In this document: positions 1 to 5,909 of the stretch, piece by piece
How positions within the stretch are numbered: position 1 is the first letter of the stretch
Layout of the letters: every line of letters starts with the position of its first letter
NCBI GenBank assembly: GCA_031290325.1
Contig: JAITNU010000116.1
Span: 1-6,197, forward strand
Direction of reading: 5' to 3'
DNA length: 6,197 bases
From: Treponema sp.
GTDB taxonomy: Bacteria > Spirochaetota > Spirochaetia > Treponematales > Breznakiellaceae
Translations under genes and position numbers: made by a program
Notes under the pieces: model-generated
Database searches by the model: none
What the model saw: the letters and a program-made list of their open reading frames with translations, nothing else
What the model was told of the DNA's origin: nothing

Positions 1-530
1 AAGGCCCGGTTTACCGCGTCTTCCCGGTCGGCGTCATTCAAATCCCGGCCCAGCTTTTCCCGGAGGGCCTCCATGTCGGCCTGGAGCACAATGCTCAAGC
101 CCCCGGAAAGGTCAAGCCCTAACTGGACCGCATTTTTCTGCAGGTCCTTGCGGACAAAGATCCGCTCCCGGTACTCAGTCTCAAGGGCATCCAGGGCCTC
201 TTGCTCACTGAAAAATACGGAAAGCACCCCTTGGGCATCCCATTTGGGGGGACTTGACTGCTTCGCTTCTTTGGCGATCTTCTTAGCCAGGGGAACCAGA
301 AACGACAGACGTTCCGGTACCGGTCCCTCCGACCGGGCGGCTTCGATCAATTCCTGTACATCCCCCCGGGCCGTCTGGGAGGCGTAAATTTTAATCTGTT
401 CCCGGGAACCCAAGGCCAAGGTCTGTTCTTCCTTAGGTACCAGGAAGTACCAGCGTATGGTCGGAAACAGAAAAATAAAACAAATCCCAATCACCGCCAA
501 AACGATGAAGAACCGATACCGTTTACTCAT
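1..530 (-). CDS. secD: Protein translocase subunit SecD, N-terminal part (runs off left edge)
   Basis: SecD is an inner-membrane RND-like subunit that works with SecF and YajC to help SecYEG complete protein export using the proton motive force. About 176 residues are visible. The start ATG (528-530) is followed by a basic N-terminus (MSKRYR) and one hydrophobic membrane segment at about residues 7-25. A long soluble stretch follows, then the family motif LGLDLSGGLSIVLQAD starting at L137, which corresponds to LGLDLRGG of E. coli SecD. The gene lies 17 bases downstream of yajC, in the usual yajC-secD order, and secF is expected beyond the window. A GGAG ribosome binding site lies 7 bases before the ATG. 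The C-terminal transmembrane domain is not in the window. Family assignment is firm from the motif, topology and context; only the C-terminal end is unknown. Confidence 0.95.
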   Translation of the reverse strand, partial: MSKRYRFFIVLAVIGICFIFLFPTIRWYFLVPKEEQTLALGSREQIKIYASQTARGDVQELIEAARSEGPVPERLSFLVPLAKKIAKEAKQSSPPKWDAQGVLSVFFSEQEALDALETEYRERIFVRKDLQKNAVQLGLDLSGGLSIVLQADMEALREKLGRDLNDADREDAVNRA

Positions 531-537
531 ATCCTTG

Positions 538-543
538 CTCCAA
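538..543 (-). promoter_or_regulatory. Ribosome binding site of secD
   Basis: On the minus strand TTGGAG lies 7 bases before the secD ATG. A second purine run, AAGGA, sits only one base from the ATG and is too close to be used. This supports the chosen start. Confidence 0.6.
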
Positions 544-547
544 TATA

Positions 548-1012
548 CTATAGATGTAGAGACGCCTTATTCTTGGCTTCTTCCACCGGCTCACCAGTCT
601 TGATGGCTGCCGTTTCTGTTTTTTCTTCGGTTTTATCCTCGATCTTGCCGGTCTTGTCCCCCCGTTTTCCAGTCTTATCGTCCTTTGCCAGGTTCTCAAC
701 GCCGGCAATTGCGCTCCGGTTGAATTCGATCTTGGTGAAATCGTCAACTTTCACAATAACCGAACCATCCTTAACACCCTGGATCACCCCATGAACGCCG
801 CCAATGGTAACCACCTTATCCCCCTTTTTGAGGGATTCGAGCATACGCTGGGTGTCTTTTTGCTTTTTATTCTGAGGCCGGATAATAAGAAAATAGAAGA
901 TACCGAAAATCAAAATCAAGGGAACAAATGTCGAAACAAGAGAAGCCGGACCACCGCCTCCGGCGGAGGCATCGGGGGTTGCTGCAAGCAGGGAAAATAC
1001 CAATGAAGTCAT
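548..1012 (-). CDS. yajC: Preprotein translocase subunit YajC with an extended charged C-terminal tail
   Basis: YajC is a small single-span inner-membrane protein that binds SecDF in the holo-translocon. The 154-residue product has a short N-terminus with a Gly-rich stretch (about residues 18-21), a membrane segment (LVSTFVPLILIFGIFYFLII, about 25-44) and the hallmark RPQNKKQK immediately after it. A small beta domain follows (LKKGDKVVTIGGVHGVIQGV), as in other YajC proteins. From about residue 108 the tail is low in complexity, rich in Lys, Glu, Asp and Thr, with repeated DKTGK/DKTEE units. This makes the protein longer than the roughly 110 residues usual for the family. The ATG is preceded by AAGGAA with 8-base spacing, and secD starts 17 bases after the stop. 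Identification is firm; the tail has no known function. Confidence 0.95.
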   Translation of the reverse strand: MTSLVFSLLAATPDASAGGGGPASLVSTFVPLILIFGIFYFLIIRPQNKKQKDTQRMLESLKKGDKVVTIGGVHGVIQGVKDGSVIVKVDDFTKIEFNRSAIAGVENLAKDDKTGKRGDKTGKIEDKTEEKTETAAIKTGEPVEEAKNKASLHL

Positions 1013-1020
1013 ATAATCAT

Positions 1021-1026
1021 TTCCTT
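1021..1026 (-). promoter_or_regulatory. Ribosome binding site of yajC
   Basis: AAGGAA on the minus strand, 8 bases before the yajC ATG at 1012. A second ATG at 1020-1018 is in a different frame and meets a stop after two codons, so the start at 1012 is the one to use. Confidence 0.65.
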
Positions 1027-1043
1027 TTATTAGAATATCATCT

Positions 1044-1073
1044 AAAGTAACACAGAGAGAAACGAAGGGTCAA
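1044..1073 (-). promoter_or_regulatory. Candidate promoter of the yajC-secD operon
   Basis: On the minus strand TTGACC (1073-1068) is followed after 18 bases by TACTTT (1049-1044), about 30 bases before the yajC ribosome binding site region. The -35 is good and the -10 is poor. A better -10, TATACT, lies at 1080-1075 but has no clear -35. One of the two probably drives the operon; the sequence does not decide which. Confidence 0.35.
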
Positions 1074-1111
1074 GAGTATAAAACAAGAACTGAGCATTTT
1101 ATACGTATCCT

Positions 1112-1125
1112 GAATCCCGGGAATC
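1112..1125. repeat. Small inverted repeat in the proC upstream region
   Basis: GAATCCCGGGAATC is a 14-base palindrome around CCCGGG with one mismatched pair. It lies between where the -35 and -10 of proC would be, so it could be an operator. It is short and could also be chance. Confidence 0.25.
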
Positions 1126-1128
1126 GAG

Positions 1129-1134
1129 TATACT
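1129..1134 (+). promoter_or_regulatory. -10 element of proC (TATACT), placed for a leaderless transcript
   Basis: TATACT matches the -10 consensus at five of six positions and ends 6 bases before the proC ATG. With normal spacing, transcription would begin at or within a base or two of the A of the ATG. No Shine-Dalgarno sequence is present between it and the start codon, which agrees with a leaderless message. No convincing -35 is seen 16-18 bases upstream. Confidence 0.45.
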
Positions 1135-1140
1135 GGCATT

Positions 1141-1977
1141 ATGAACACCATTATCGCCTGTATAGGCAGCGGAAACATGGGTGCGGCCCTCATGAAGGGG
1201 GCCGCCGGTATTATAGGAGGGGACCATATCGGCTTCACCGATGCGGATGAGACCAAGGCACGGGCTGCCGCCGCAGGGCTTGGCGCTTCGGTCTACACTT
1301 CAAATACCGAGGCAGTTAAACAGGGGGATTTTGTCTTTCTTGCGGTAAAGCCCCAGGTACTCAAGACGGTCCTTGAGGAGATAGCCTCTGCAGTACAGAA
1401 ACGCCTTGACACGGGAAAGCCCACGGTGCTGGTCTCTATGGCCGCGGGCTGGTCCATTGCACGAATCCGGACAGCACTGGGAAGCCCTTCCCAACCCATA
1501 GTCCGTATCATGCCCAATACCCCGGCCCTCATATCCCAGGGGGTCATTGCCCTCACCGCCTCCCCGGAGGTCCCGGAGGAACAGGCTGCGGAACTGCAAA
1601 AAATTCTCGCCGCCGCGGGGATCGTGGACCCTGTTGATGAAGGGTATCTGGACGCGGTTACCGGACTTTCCGGTTCCGGCCCTGCCTTTGTCTACCTCTT
1701 CATCGAGGCCCTGGCCGACGGCGGCGTCCGTTCCGGTCTCCCCCGGGACAAGGCCCTGCGCTATGCAGCCCAGACGGTCCTCGGCGCAGCAGCCATGGTC
1801 AAGGAAACCGGCAAGCATCCTGGGGAACTCAAGGACATGGTAAGCTCCCCGGCAGGTACTACCATTGCCGGGGTAGCGGCCCTGGAATCCGGAGCCTTCC
1901 GGGGTACGGTGATGGCCGCGGTTGATGCGGCCTACCGGCGCTCAAAGGAACTGGCTGTCGGAGCTGGGGAGCTTTAA
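1141..1977 (+). CDS. proC: Pyrroline-5-carboxylate reductase
   Basis: ProC carries out the last step of proline synthesis in the cytoplasm, reducing 1-pyrroline-5-carboxylate to L-proline with NAD(P)H. The 278-residue length is typical. The N-terminal Rossmann domain opens with IGSGNMG (residues 8-14), the dinucleotide-binding loop. AVKPQ (68-72) and RIMPNTPA (122-129) are conserved segments of the same domain. The C-terminal dimer domain has AVTGLSGSGPAF (172-183) and the family signature around MVSSPAGTT (233-241). The start at 1141 places the glycine motif at the normal distance from the N-terminus. There is no Shine-Dalgarno, and a TATACT box sits just upstream, so the mRNA may be leaderless. 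The gene is divergent from yajC and converges on the gre-like gene with a 4-base overlap. Its base composition is visibly richer in G+C than that gene. It has no proA or proB neighbour here. Confidence 0.96.
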   Translation: MNTIIACIGSGNMGAALMKGAAGIIGGDHIGFTDADETKARAAAAGLGASVYTSNTEAVKQGDFVFLAVKPQVLKTVLEEIASAVQKRLDTGKPTVLVSMAAGWSIARIRTALGSPSQPIVRIMPNTPALISQGVIALTASPEVPEEQAAELQKILAAAGIVDPVDEGYLDAVTGLSGSGPAFVYLFIEALADGGVRSGLPRDKALRYAAQTVLGAAAMVKETGKHPGELKDMVSSPAGTTIAGVAALESGAFRGTVMAAVDAAYRRSKELAVGAGEL

Positions 1978-4661
1978 ATCGTTACTGCTGAGATCCCCTC
2001 GACTATATAGCTCATTTTTTCATTATTGATTGAAAAATCAAAGCCTTCCCCCAGGATCTTATTCAAGATAGTACCGCCGAAGGGGGAAAGATAGGAGATG
2101 ATCCGGTTCTCCGGGTCCGATTCCCAGGGACCGAGGATAGTATATTCCTCCTGCTGACCGGTGGCTTGGTTTAACAGGGTGACCTTGGTCCCAAAGGATA
2201 CGCGGCTCGTATTGACCGTGGCAGGATCGAAGAGCTGTGCCCGTTCAATCTCGGCTTTCAGCTTTGCCACCGTGGCGTTGAGGATCTCCTGTTTCTCCTT
2301 GGCGGCCTTGTACTCCGCGTTTTCCCGTAAATCCCCCAGGGACAGGGCAAAGGCGATTTCCTTGGAATTGGCTGGCACCTCAACCTCCATAATATGGGCC
2401 ATTTGCCGCTGCTTTTCCTCGTACATGGCAAGGGTAACGATAAGCCCCCGGGTGACCACTGTCTTTTCCACAGCCCCAAAGAATTTGAAGTCCGGCCGCT
2501 TGTCCAGAATACGGCTGCGAAGCTTGAGCTTATCCGAGGGATCCAGGTCCTTGACATCCTGAATCAGGGTATAGAGCCGGATGATCGTATCCGTATCAGC
2601 CTCATCAATAAAGGCATTGACCAGACTGTCTTTAAACAGGACCGCATAAACCTGTTTGTTGATCTTCCGGTTCTCGGCAGTTTCCCGGTGATTCTCAATT
2701 TCCCGGTAGGTAAGGTCCAGAACATGGACCAGGGTGATGAGCTGCTTTTCAAAGGGAATCTCCGCCTTTTTAAACCACGGCTCCTCCCGCTCATTCTTGA
2801 AGAGCCACACCACCACCTCCCGGTATTCCCGGTAATTTTCAAAGGCACTCTGGGTCATGGAAATGAGCTGGTCTTCGTAACCTTCTTTTTCCAGATTTAA
2901 GATGATGGTTTCAGAGAGGGAGTAGGGGAAGAGGGTGACGTAGATCTCCGCCCACTTGGGAACAAAGAGCTTGATATGGTGGAGCAGTTCTTCCTTAAGT
3001 TTATTGTCCTTGATATTGGAAAACAGGGCCGGCACATCCTCAATGGCCTCAAAAATTTCGAGGAAATTCAAATGCAGCCCCGTCCCCAGATGGGGATACC
3101 GACCCACCAGGTCCTTCACCAGGAGGTACGAGGCGACCACCTGCTCATTCATCTGGCTGTAGGACCGCAGGTACCCAGAAAAATAGGCGAACATTTCGGT
3201 AAAGTACTCCGAATCCAGCTCCACATCCTGTTGGGTTACATAGGTCCTTATGGTTTCGGCCCGGTCAAAGAAGTTCCGCTCCGCCTTAAACTCATTGTAG
3301 AGTTTTTCTTCCATGCTGATGGGCCGTTCCCGGACCGTAAAGATATCGATGTTTTCAGGACTAACCCCAAAGGAAGGATCCGACTTGAGAACCTCCCGGG
3401 CCTTGGTACTCCAGGTGGTCCATTCCCCGGTGGACAGCACCGAAGGCACCAGTTCCGCCTTGATCCGTTTCAGGTCGCAGGCATTATCAAAACTCCTGAT
3501 AGTCGTTTTTAAGGCCCAGACAAAATCGGTTTTGACCTGCTCGTGGAGCTTCTCCTTTTTCCAGACCGCCTTTAACACCCAGATATGATCCTTCGACAGG
3601 GTCTGGAGGGCATTCACCGCCATTTTAAGGGCCATGGAATGGGCACGCTTCTTGGCAAAGTCAATGATGATCTCGTCCCCCTGGACCCCGGCGATACGCC
3701 CGACCCCCCAGGTCCGGTGATACACGAAGTTGCCCTTATCAAAGGCGATGTGTTTTTCAAAGTCCGTGATGGCCTCATGGACATTGCGGTAGGCCTGGGA
3801 AAGGTTGGAGACACGGATATATTCCTCCAGTTGGCTGTGGGCAACGTATTTCTTCCTGAAACACTCGACAATATCCCGCCGCGCCTGGATATCCTTTTCA
3901 TCATAGCGGAGGATGAGCTTTAAGATACTCAGGGCGGTATCAATATCCTCCCGCTGCATACAGGAGGCATAGACCCCCTGGAGGAGGTTAATCGCCTTAT
4001 CCTCACTGATATTCTTGGCGATTTTCTTCTGCACATGGAGAAAGAAGTCGATTTCCTGGGGACAGTATTCCAGGAGCTTTTCCCAGATATCCTTCACATT
4101 GGTAAAAAGCTGCTTGTTGATATAACGATGGAGGGCCTTCTTGTAATAATCCACCGCCGACTCAAGGTTGGCCTGCTTTTCAAAATGCTCTGCCAGGGCT
4201 TTGGCAATATCCGCCTCCTCCAGATCCACCTTGACCAGCCGTTCCCAGATGTCGTAGATGGCGGTTTCCTGATTATCGTTCTTATAGCAATCCACCAGGG
4301 TCCGCAAGGCAAATTTGGATTCCCCATAATCGAGGATCCGTTCGCAGAGGTATTTGACGATATTCCCCTTATGGTTATCCACAAAGATGTTCACCAGGGT
4401 TATCAAGGCCGAATCATCAATAAGCTGCCGGGAAAGGGCCACCATTCCAGAGAGATAGAGGGCGATGATACTGTTCTTGGTATGGCCCAATTGTTCATCA
4501 CAGATTTTCTTGAGCTCATCATACACCCGGGCTTCCCGGGCCTCTTTCAGCATCAGATCCAGTTCCTTAAACTGGTTGGTAGAATAATTATTGAGGGTGG
4601 CTCTGGTCCACTTTTCCTCATTCAGCATTTCCTGTACATTTTTAAGGAGAGCTTCAGACAT
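1974..4661 (-). CDS. greA: Giant GreA-type transcription elongation factor with N-terminal helical-repeat extension
   Basis: Gre factors enter the secondary channel of RNA polymerase and stimulate cleavage of backtracked RNA. The 895-residue product carries a complete GreA module only at its C-terminus, at about residues 745-895. Its coiled-coil tip reads GDLRENAEYKAAKEKQ from G776, so the two acidic residues equivalent to E. coli GreA D41 and E44 are kept as D777 and E780. The C-terminal FKBP-like half follows (VSFGTKVTLLN, then ISYLSPFGG). Residues 1-300 are helical and partly TPR-like (for example about 146-181). Residues 310-345 (VYHRTWGVGRI onward) look like a small beta barrel, and 345-740 is mostly helical. 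E. coli GreA is about 158 residues, so more than 700 are extra. GAGGAG lies 7 bases before the ATG. The TPR gene is 26 bases upstream. I recall similar long GreA proteins in Treponema, Borrelia and chlamydiae; the role of the extension is unknown to me. Confidence 0.9.
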   Translation of the reverse strand: MSEALLKNVQEMLNEEKWTRATLNNYSTNQFKELDLMLKEAREARVYDELKKICDEQLGHTKNSIIALYLSGMVALSRQLIDDSALITLVNIFVDNHKGNIVKYLCERILDYGESKFALRTLVDCYKNDNQETAIYDIWERLVKVDLEEADIAKALAEHFEKQANLESAVDYYKKALHRYINKQLFTNVKDIWEKLLEYCPQEIDFFLHVQKKIAKNISEDKAINLLQGVYASCMQREDIDTALSILKLILRYDEKDIQARRDIVECFRKKYVAHSQLEEYIRVSNLSQAYRNVHEAITDFEKHIAFDKGNFVYHRTWGVGRIAGVQGDEIIIDFAKKRAHSMALKMAVNALQTLSKDHIWVLKAVWKKEKLHEQVKTDFVWALKTTIRSFDNACDLKRIKAELVPSVLSTGEWTTWSTKAREVLKSDPSFGVSPENIDIFTVRERPISMEEKLYNEFKAERNFFDRAETIRTYVTQQDVELDSEYFTEMFAYFSGYLRSYSQMNEQVVASYLLVKDLVGRYPHLGTGLHLNFLEIFEAIEDVPALFSNIKDNKLKEELLHHIKLFVPKWAEIYVTLFPYSLSETIILNLEKEGYEDQLISMTQSAFENYREYREVVVWLFKNEREEPWFKKAEIPFEKQLITLVHVLDLTYREIENHRETAENRKINKQVYAVLFKDSLVNAFIDEADTDTIIRLYTLIQDVKDLDPSDKLKLRSRILDKRPDFKFFGAVEKTVVTRGLIVTLAMYEEKQRQMAHIMEVEVPANSKEIAFALSLGDLRENAEYKAAKEKQEILNATVAKLKAEIERAQLFDPATVNTSRVSFGTKVTLLNQATGQQEEYTILGPWESDPENRIISYLSPFGGTILNKILGEGFDFSINNEKMSYIVEGISAVTI

Positions 4662-4668
4662 CTCATAA

Positions 4669-4674
4669 CTCCTC
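4669..4674 (-). promoter_or_regulatory. Ribosome binding site of the giant greA
   Basis: GAGGAG on the minus strand, 7 bases before the ATG at 4661. It is the strongest ribosome binding site in the window and fixes the start of the long protein, in contrast to the weak site of the TPR gene upstream. Confidence 0.7.
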
Positions 4675-4685
4675 GCCCTGAGGGC
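4675..4685 (-). repeat. Small hairpin between the TPR gene and greA
   Basis: GCCCTCAGGGC can form a 4-bp GCCC/GGGC stem with a 3-base loop. It sits between the TPR stop codon (4690-4688) and the greA ribosome binding site. It has no T tract and is not a terminator. It might affect message stability or greA translation. Confidence 0.3.
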
Positions 4686-4687
4686 AC

Positions 4688-5623
4688 TTAATTCCTATAC
4701 CGTTCATATATAGCCGGATCGATATTTTTAATTTTCAGCATAGTCGTTTCAATCAAATTGGGATCTTCCCGGGCATTTTCATAGTGATCGATCAACCAGA
4801 AATACCGGTTAATCAGCCGGGGTCTGAGCGCCACATCATGAACCTCCTGCTTGCGGAAAGCACTTTCCAAAGAGAAGATGGACTGTTTTAAGCGTCCCAG
4901 TTCAACCGGTTTCAGTTCCCGTTTAACCGAAAACACCCCAAAGAGGCACCCGTAAATGGGCATCCATTCCACGAGTTCCTGCCCGGTATACCCCAGTTGC
5001 TTTACCCGGTCCCGGAGCCTGACGATCATCTCCGATTCCATGGACCTGATATCAACACCCTGGGGGTCCAGGAAGAAAGCCTCCCGGAACAAGACCTTAG
5101 CCGCCCTGGATTCTTCCATCAAGGCGTTGACATCCGCCAGTTCCGAAAGGGTTTCCCCATCCTCCCGTTTAAACCGGGCCGCCTGCTCCAGGTACTTGAT
5201 AGCCTGATCGTAGTTACCGACGCCTTTATAACAGCGGCCCACCTGCAACAAAAGCCCAGGATCATGCTGATTGATCCCATCTCCCAGGATATCCTGAAAG
5301 GACAGCAGGGCAATGGAAAAGACGTAGCGCCGCAACGCATAGAGGCAGGGGTCGTAGTCCTGACCAATACGATCCAGAAACGTATAAAAGGATTTCCACT
5401 GGGAAAGGATAAACCCGCCCTTATCATAGGCATCATGAAAATCAGGCAGCCGCCTTATCCGTTCTTCCCACCAATGCAGGCACTTTAACGCATAGACCAC
5501 CTCGGGATGCTCAAAATCTATTTTTAAGGCTTCCTCCAAGGCCGCAATCGCCGAGTTTGGGTCAGAGACTTTCAAACTGTCATAGGCTTTCTGCATCAGC
5601 CCCTGTATCGTTATATCATTCAT
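4688..5623 (-). CDS. TPR-repeat protein encoded upstream of the giant greA
   Basis: This 311-residue protein has no catalytic motif I recognise. TPR-type helix pairs are visible near the N-terminus (about residues 7-40, AYDSLKVSDPNSAIAALEEALKID) and in the middle (about 122-190, with LLLQVGRCYKGVGNYDQAIKYLEQ and a following pair ending AFFLDP). No signal peptide or membrane segment is seen, so it is probably a cytoplasmic scaffold. It lies 26 bases upstream of the giant greA on the same strand, which itself has TPR-like repeats, so the two products may act together; this is inference. A TATAAT box lies 17 bases before the ATG and leaves a leader of only about 10 bases without a Shine-Dalgarno. 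Met10 is a possible alternative start because AGGGG lies 3 bases before it; I keep the longer form since the first TPR helix fits either. Confidence 0.8.
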   Translation of the reverse strand: MNDITIQGLMQKAYDSLKVSDPNSAIAALEEALKIDFEHPEVVYALKCLHWWEERIRRLPDFHDAYDKGGFILSQWKSFYTFLDRIGQDYDPCLYALRRYVFSIALLSFQDILGDGINQHDPGLLLQVGRCYKGVGNYDQAIKYLEQAARFKREDGETLSELADVNALMEESRAAKVLFREAFFLDPQGVDIRSMESEMIVRLRDRVKQLGYTGQELVEWMPIYGCLFGVFSVKRELKPVELGRLKQSIFSLESAFRKQEVHDVALRPRLINRYFWLIDHYENAREDPNLIETTMLKIKNIDPAIYERYRN

Positions 5624-5640
5624 GGCTTGAAAACGTTCAT

Positions 5641-5646
5641 ATTATA
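5641..5646 (-). promoter_or_regulatory. -10 element of the TPR-greA operon (TATAAT)
   Basis: A perfect TATAAT on the minus strand ends 17 bases before the TPR start codon. Transcription would begin near 5634 and leave a leader of about 10 bases. No good -35 is found at 16-18 bases upstream; TTGCAA (5681-5676) is too far away for this -10. The box would serve the TPR gene and, by read-through, greA. Confidence 0.5.
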
Positions 5647-5684
5647 GCTTTTATATTGTACCAAATTGGATAAGTTTTGCAAGG

Positions 5685-5711
5685 GGGGGATCGGCAGCCG
5701 GCAATGCCCCC
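5685..5711. repeat. G/C-tract inverted repeat upstream of the TPR promoter
   Basis: GGGGG (5685-5689, part of a run of seven G) pairs with CCCCC (5707-5711) around a 17-base loop. The loop itself contains a short CGG/CCG repeat. On the plus strand it is followed by A residues and on the minus strand by TTGCAAAAC, so neither direction has the T tract of an intrinsic terminator. It lies about 40 bases upstream of the TPR -10 box. Its role is not evident. Confidence 0.4.
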
Positions 5712-5800
5712 AAAAAATTATTGACTATTTACTTCTTGCAAAGCAATATTGGTTTATATTCGGGCACAGGGGAGTGTCTAAATCTGGCCCCCTTTACAGC

Positions 5801-5839
5801 AAAAATCTCCCACGAACCACACGAAAACTGTTCGTGGGA
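5801..5839 (-). terminator. Intrinsic terminator downstream of the DUF362 gene
   Basis: On the minus strand a perfect 10-bp stem, TCCCACGAAC (5839-5830) with GTTCGTGGGA (5817-5808), encloses a 12-base loop and is followed by GATTTTTG, a run of five T. It lies about 70 bases after the stop codon of the DUF362 gene and points the right way to end that transcript. On the plus strand no T tract follows the stem, so it acts in one direction. The loop contains a second TTCGTG, so a shorter alternative stem is possible. Confidence 0.7.
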
Positions 5840-5907
5840 TGCTGCTATGCGTACTGCCTCAGTAGCAGTGAGTTGGTGTCCTATCGGGTAACACACTGCT
5901 AGCATCC
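5837..5907 (-). other. 71-base element with nested inverted repeats in the DUF362 3' region
   Basis: Read on the minus strand, GGATGCT (5907-5901) pairs with AGCATCC (5843-5837) and closes the element. Inside, AGCAGTG (5900-5894) pairs with CACTGCT (5870-5864), and ACTG (5863-5860) with CAGT (5856-5853) around an AGG triloop. Together they allow a three-way junction. The closing stem shares three bases with the terminator stem, so both cannot form at the same time. It could be a folded 3' untranslated region, a small RNA or a mobile repeat. It lacks tRNA features such as a T-loop sequence. The pairing is directly visible; any function is inference. Confidence 0.4.
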
Positions 5908-5909
5908 GG

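Noticed and set aside
73..747. Open frames opposite or overlapping secD and yajC (73-387 plus; 523-747 minus; 573-794 plus)
   Set aside because: They overlap genes with clear family motifs and have no support of their own.
1961..1977. AGCTGGGGAGCT as a terminator for proC
   Set aside because: The stem is only 4 bp and is followed by too few T residues.
4035..4691. A 218-codon open frame on the plus strand opposite greA
   Set aside because: It lies entirely antisense to the well-supported gre and TPR genes, has no recognisable domain, and has the composition of a mirror of a coding frame. Similar frames occur at 2161-2562, 2394-2900, 2976-3512 and 3585-3923, as expected from the codon bias of the real gene.
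5774..5800. GTGTCTAAATCTGGCCCCC as a possible insertion-sequence end
   Set aside because: It has a vague likeness to transposon termini, but no matching inverted copy, target duplication or transposase fragment is present.
5666..5902. A 78-codon open frame on the plus strand in the intergenic region
   Set aside because: It runs through the G/C hairpin, the terminator stem and the branched repeat, has no ribosome binding site, and its product resembles nothing I know.
5837..5907. A tRNA gene, suggested by a 7-bp closing stem and 71-base length
   Set aside because: Neither strand has a T-loop sequence such as GTTCGAATC in the correct place, and the arms do not match D, anticodon and T positions.
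5801..5907. An integron attC site, since palindromic sites of this size occur in some Treponema
   Set aside because: No GTTRRRY and RYYYAAC core pair is found at the ends of the repeat, and there is no integrase in the window.
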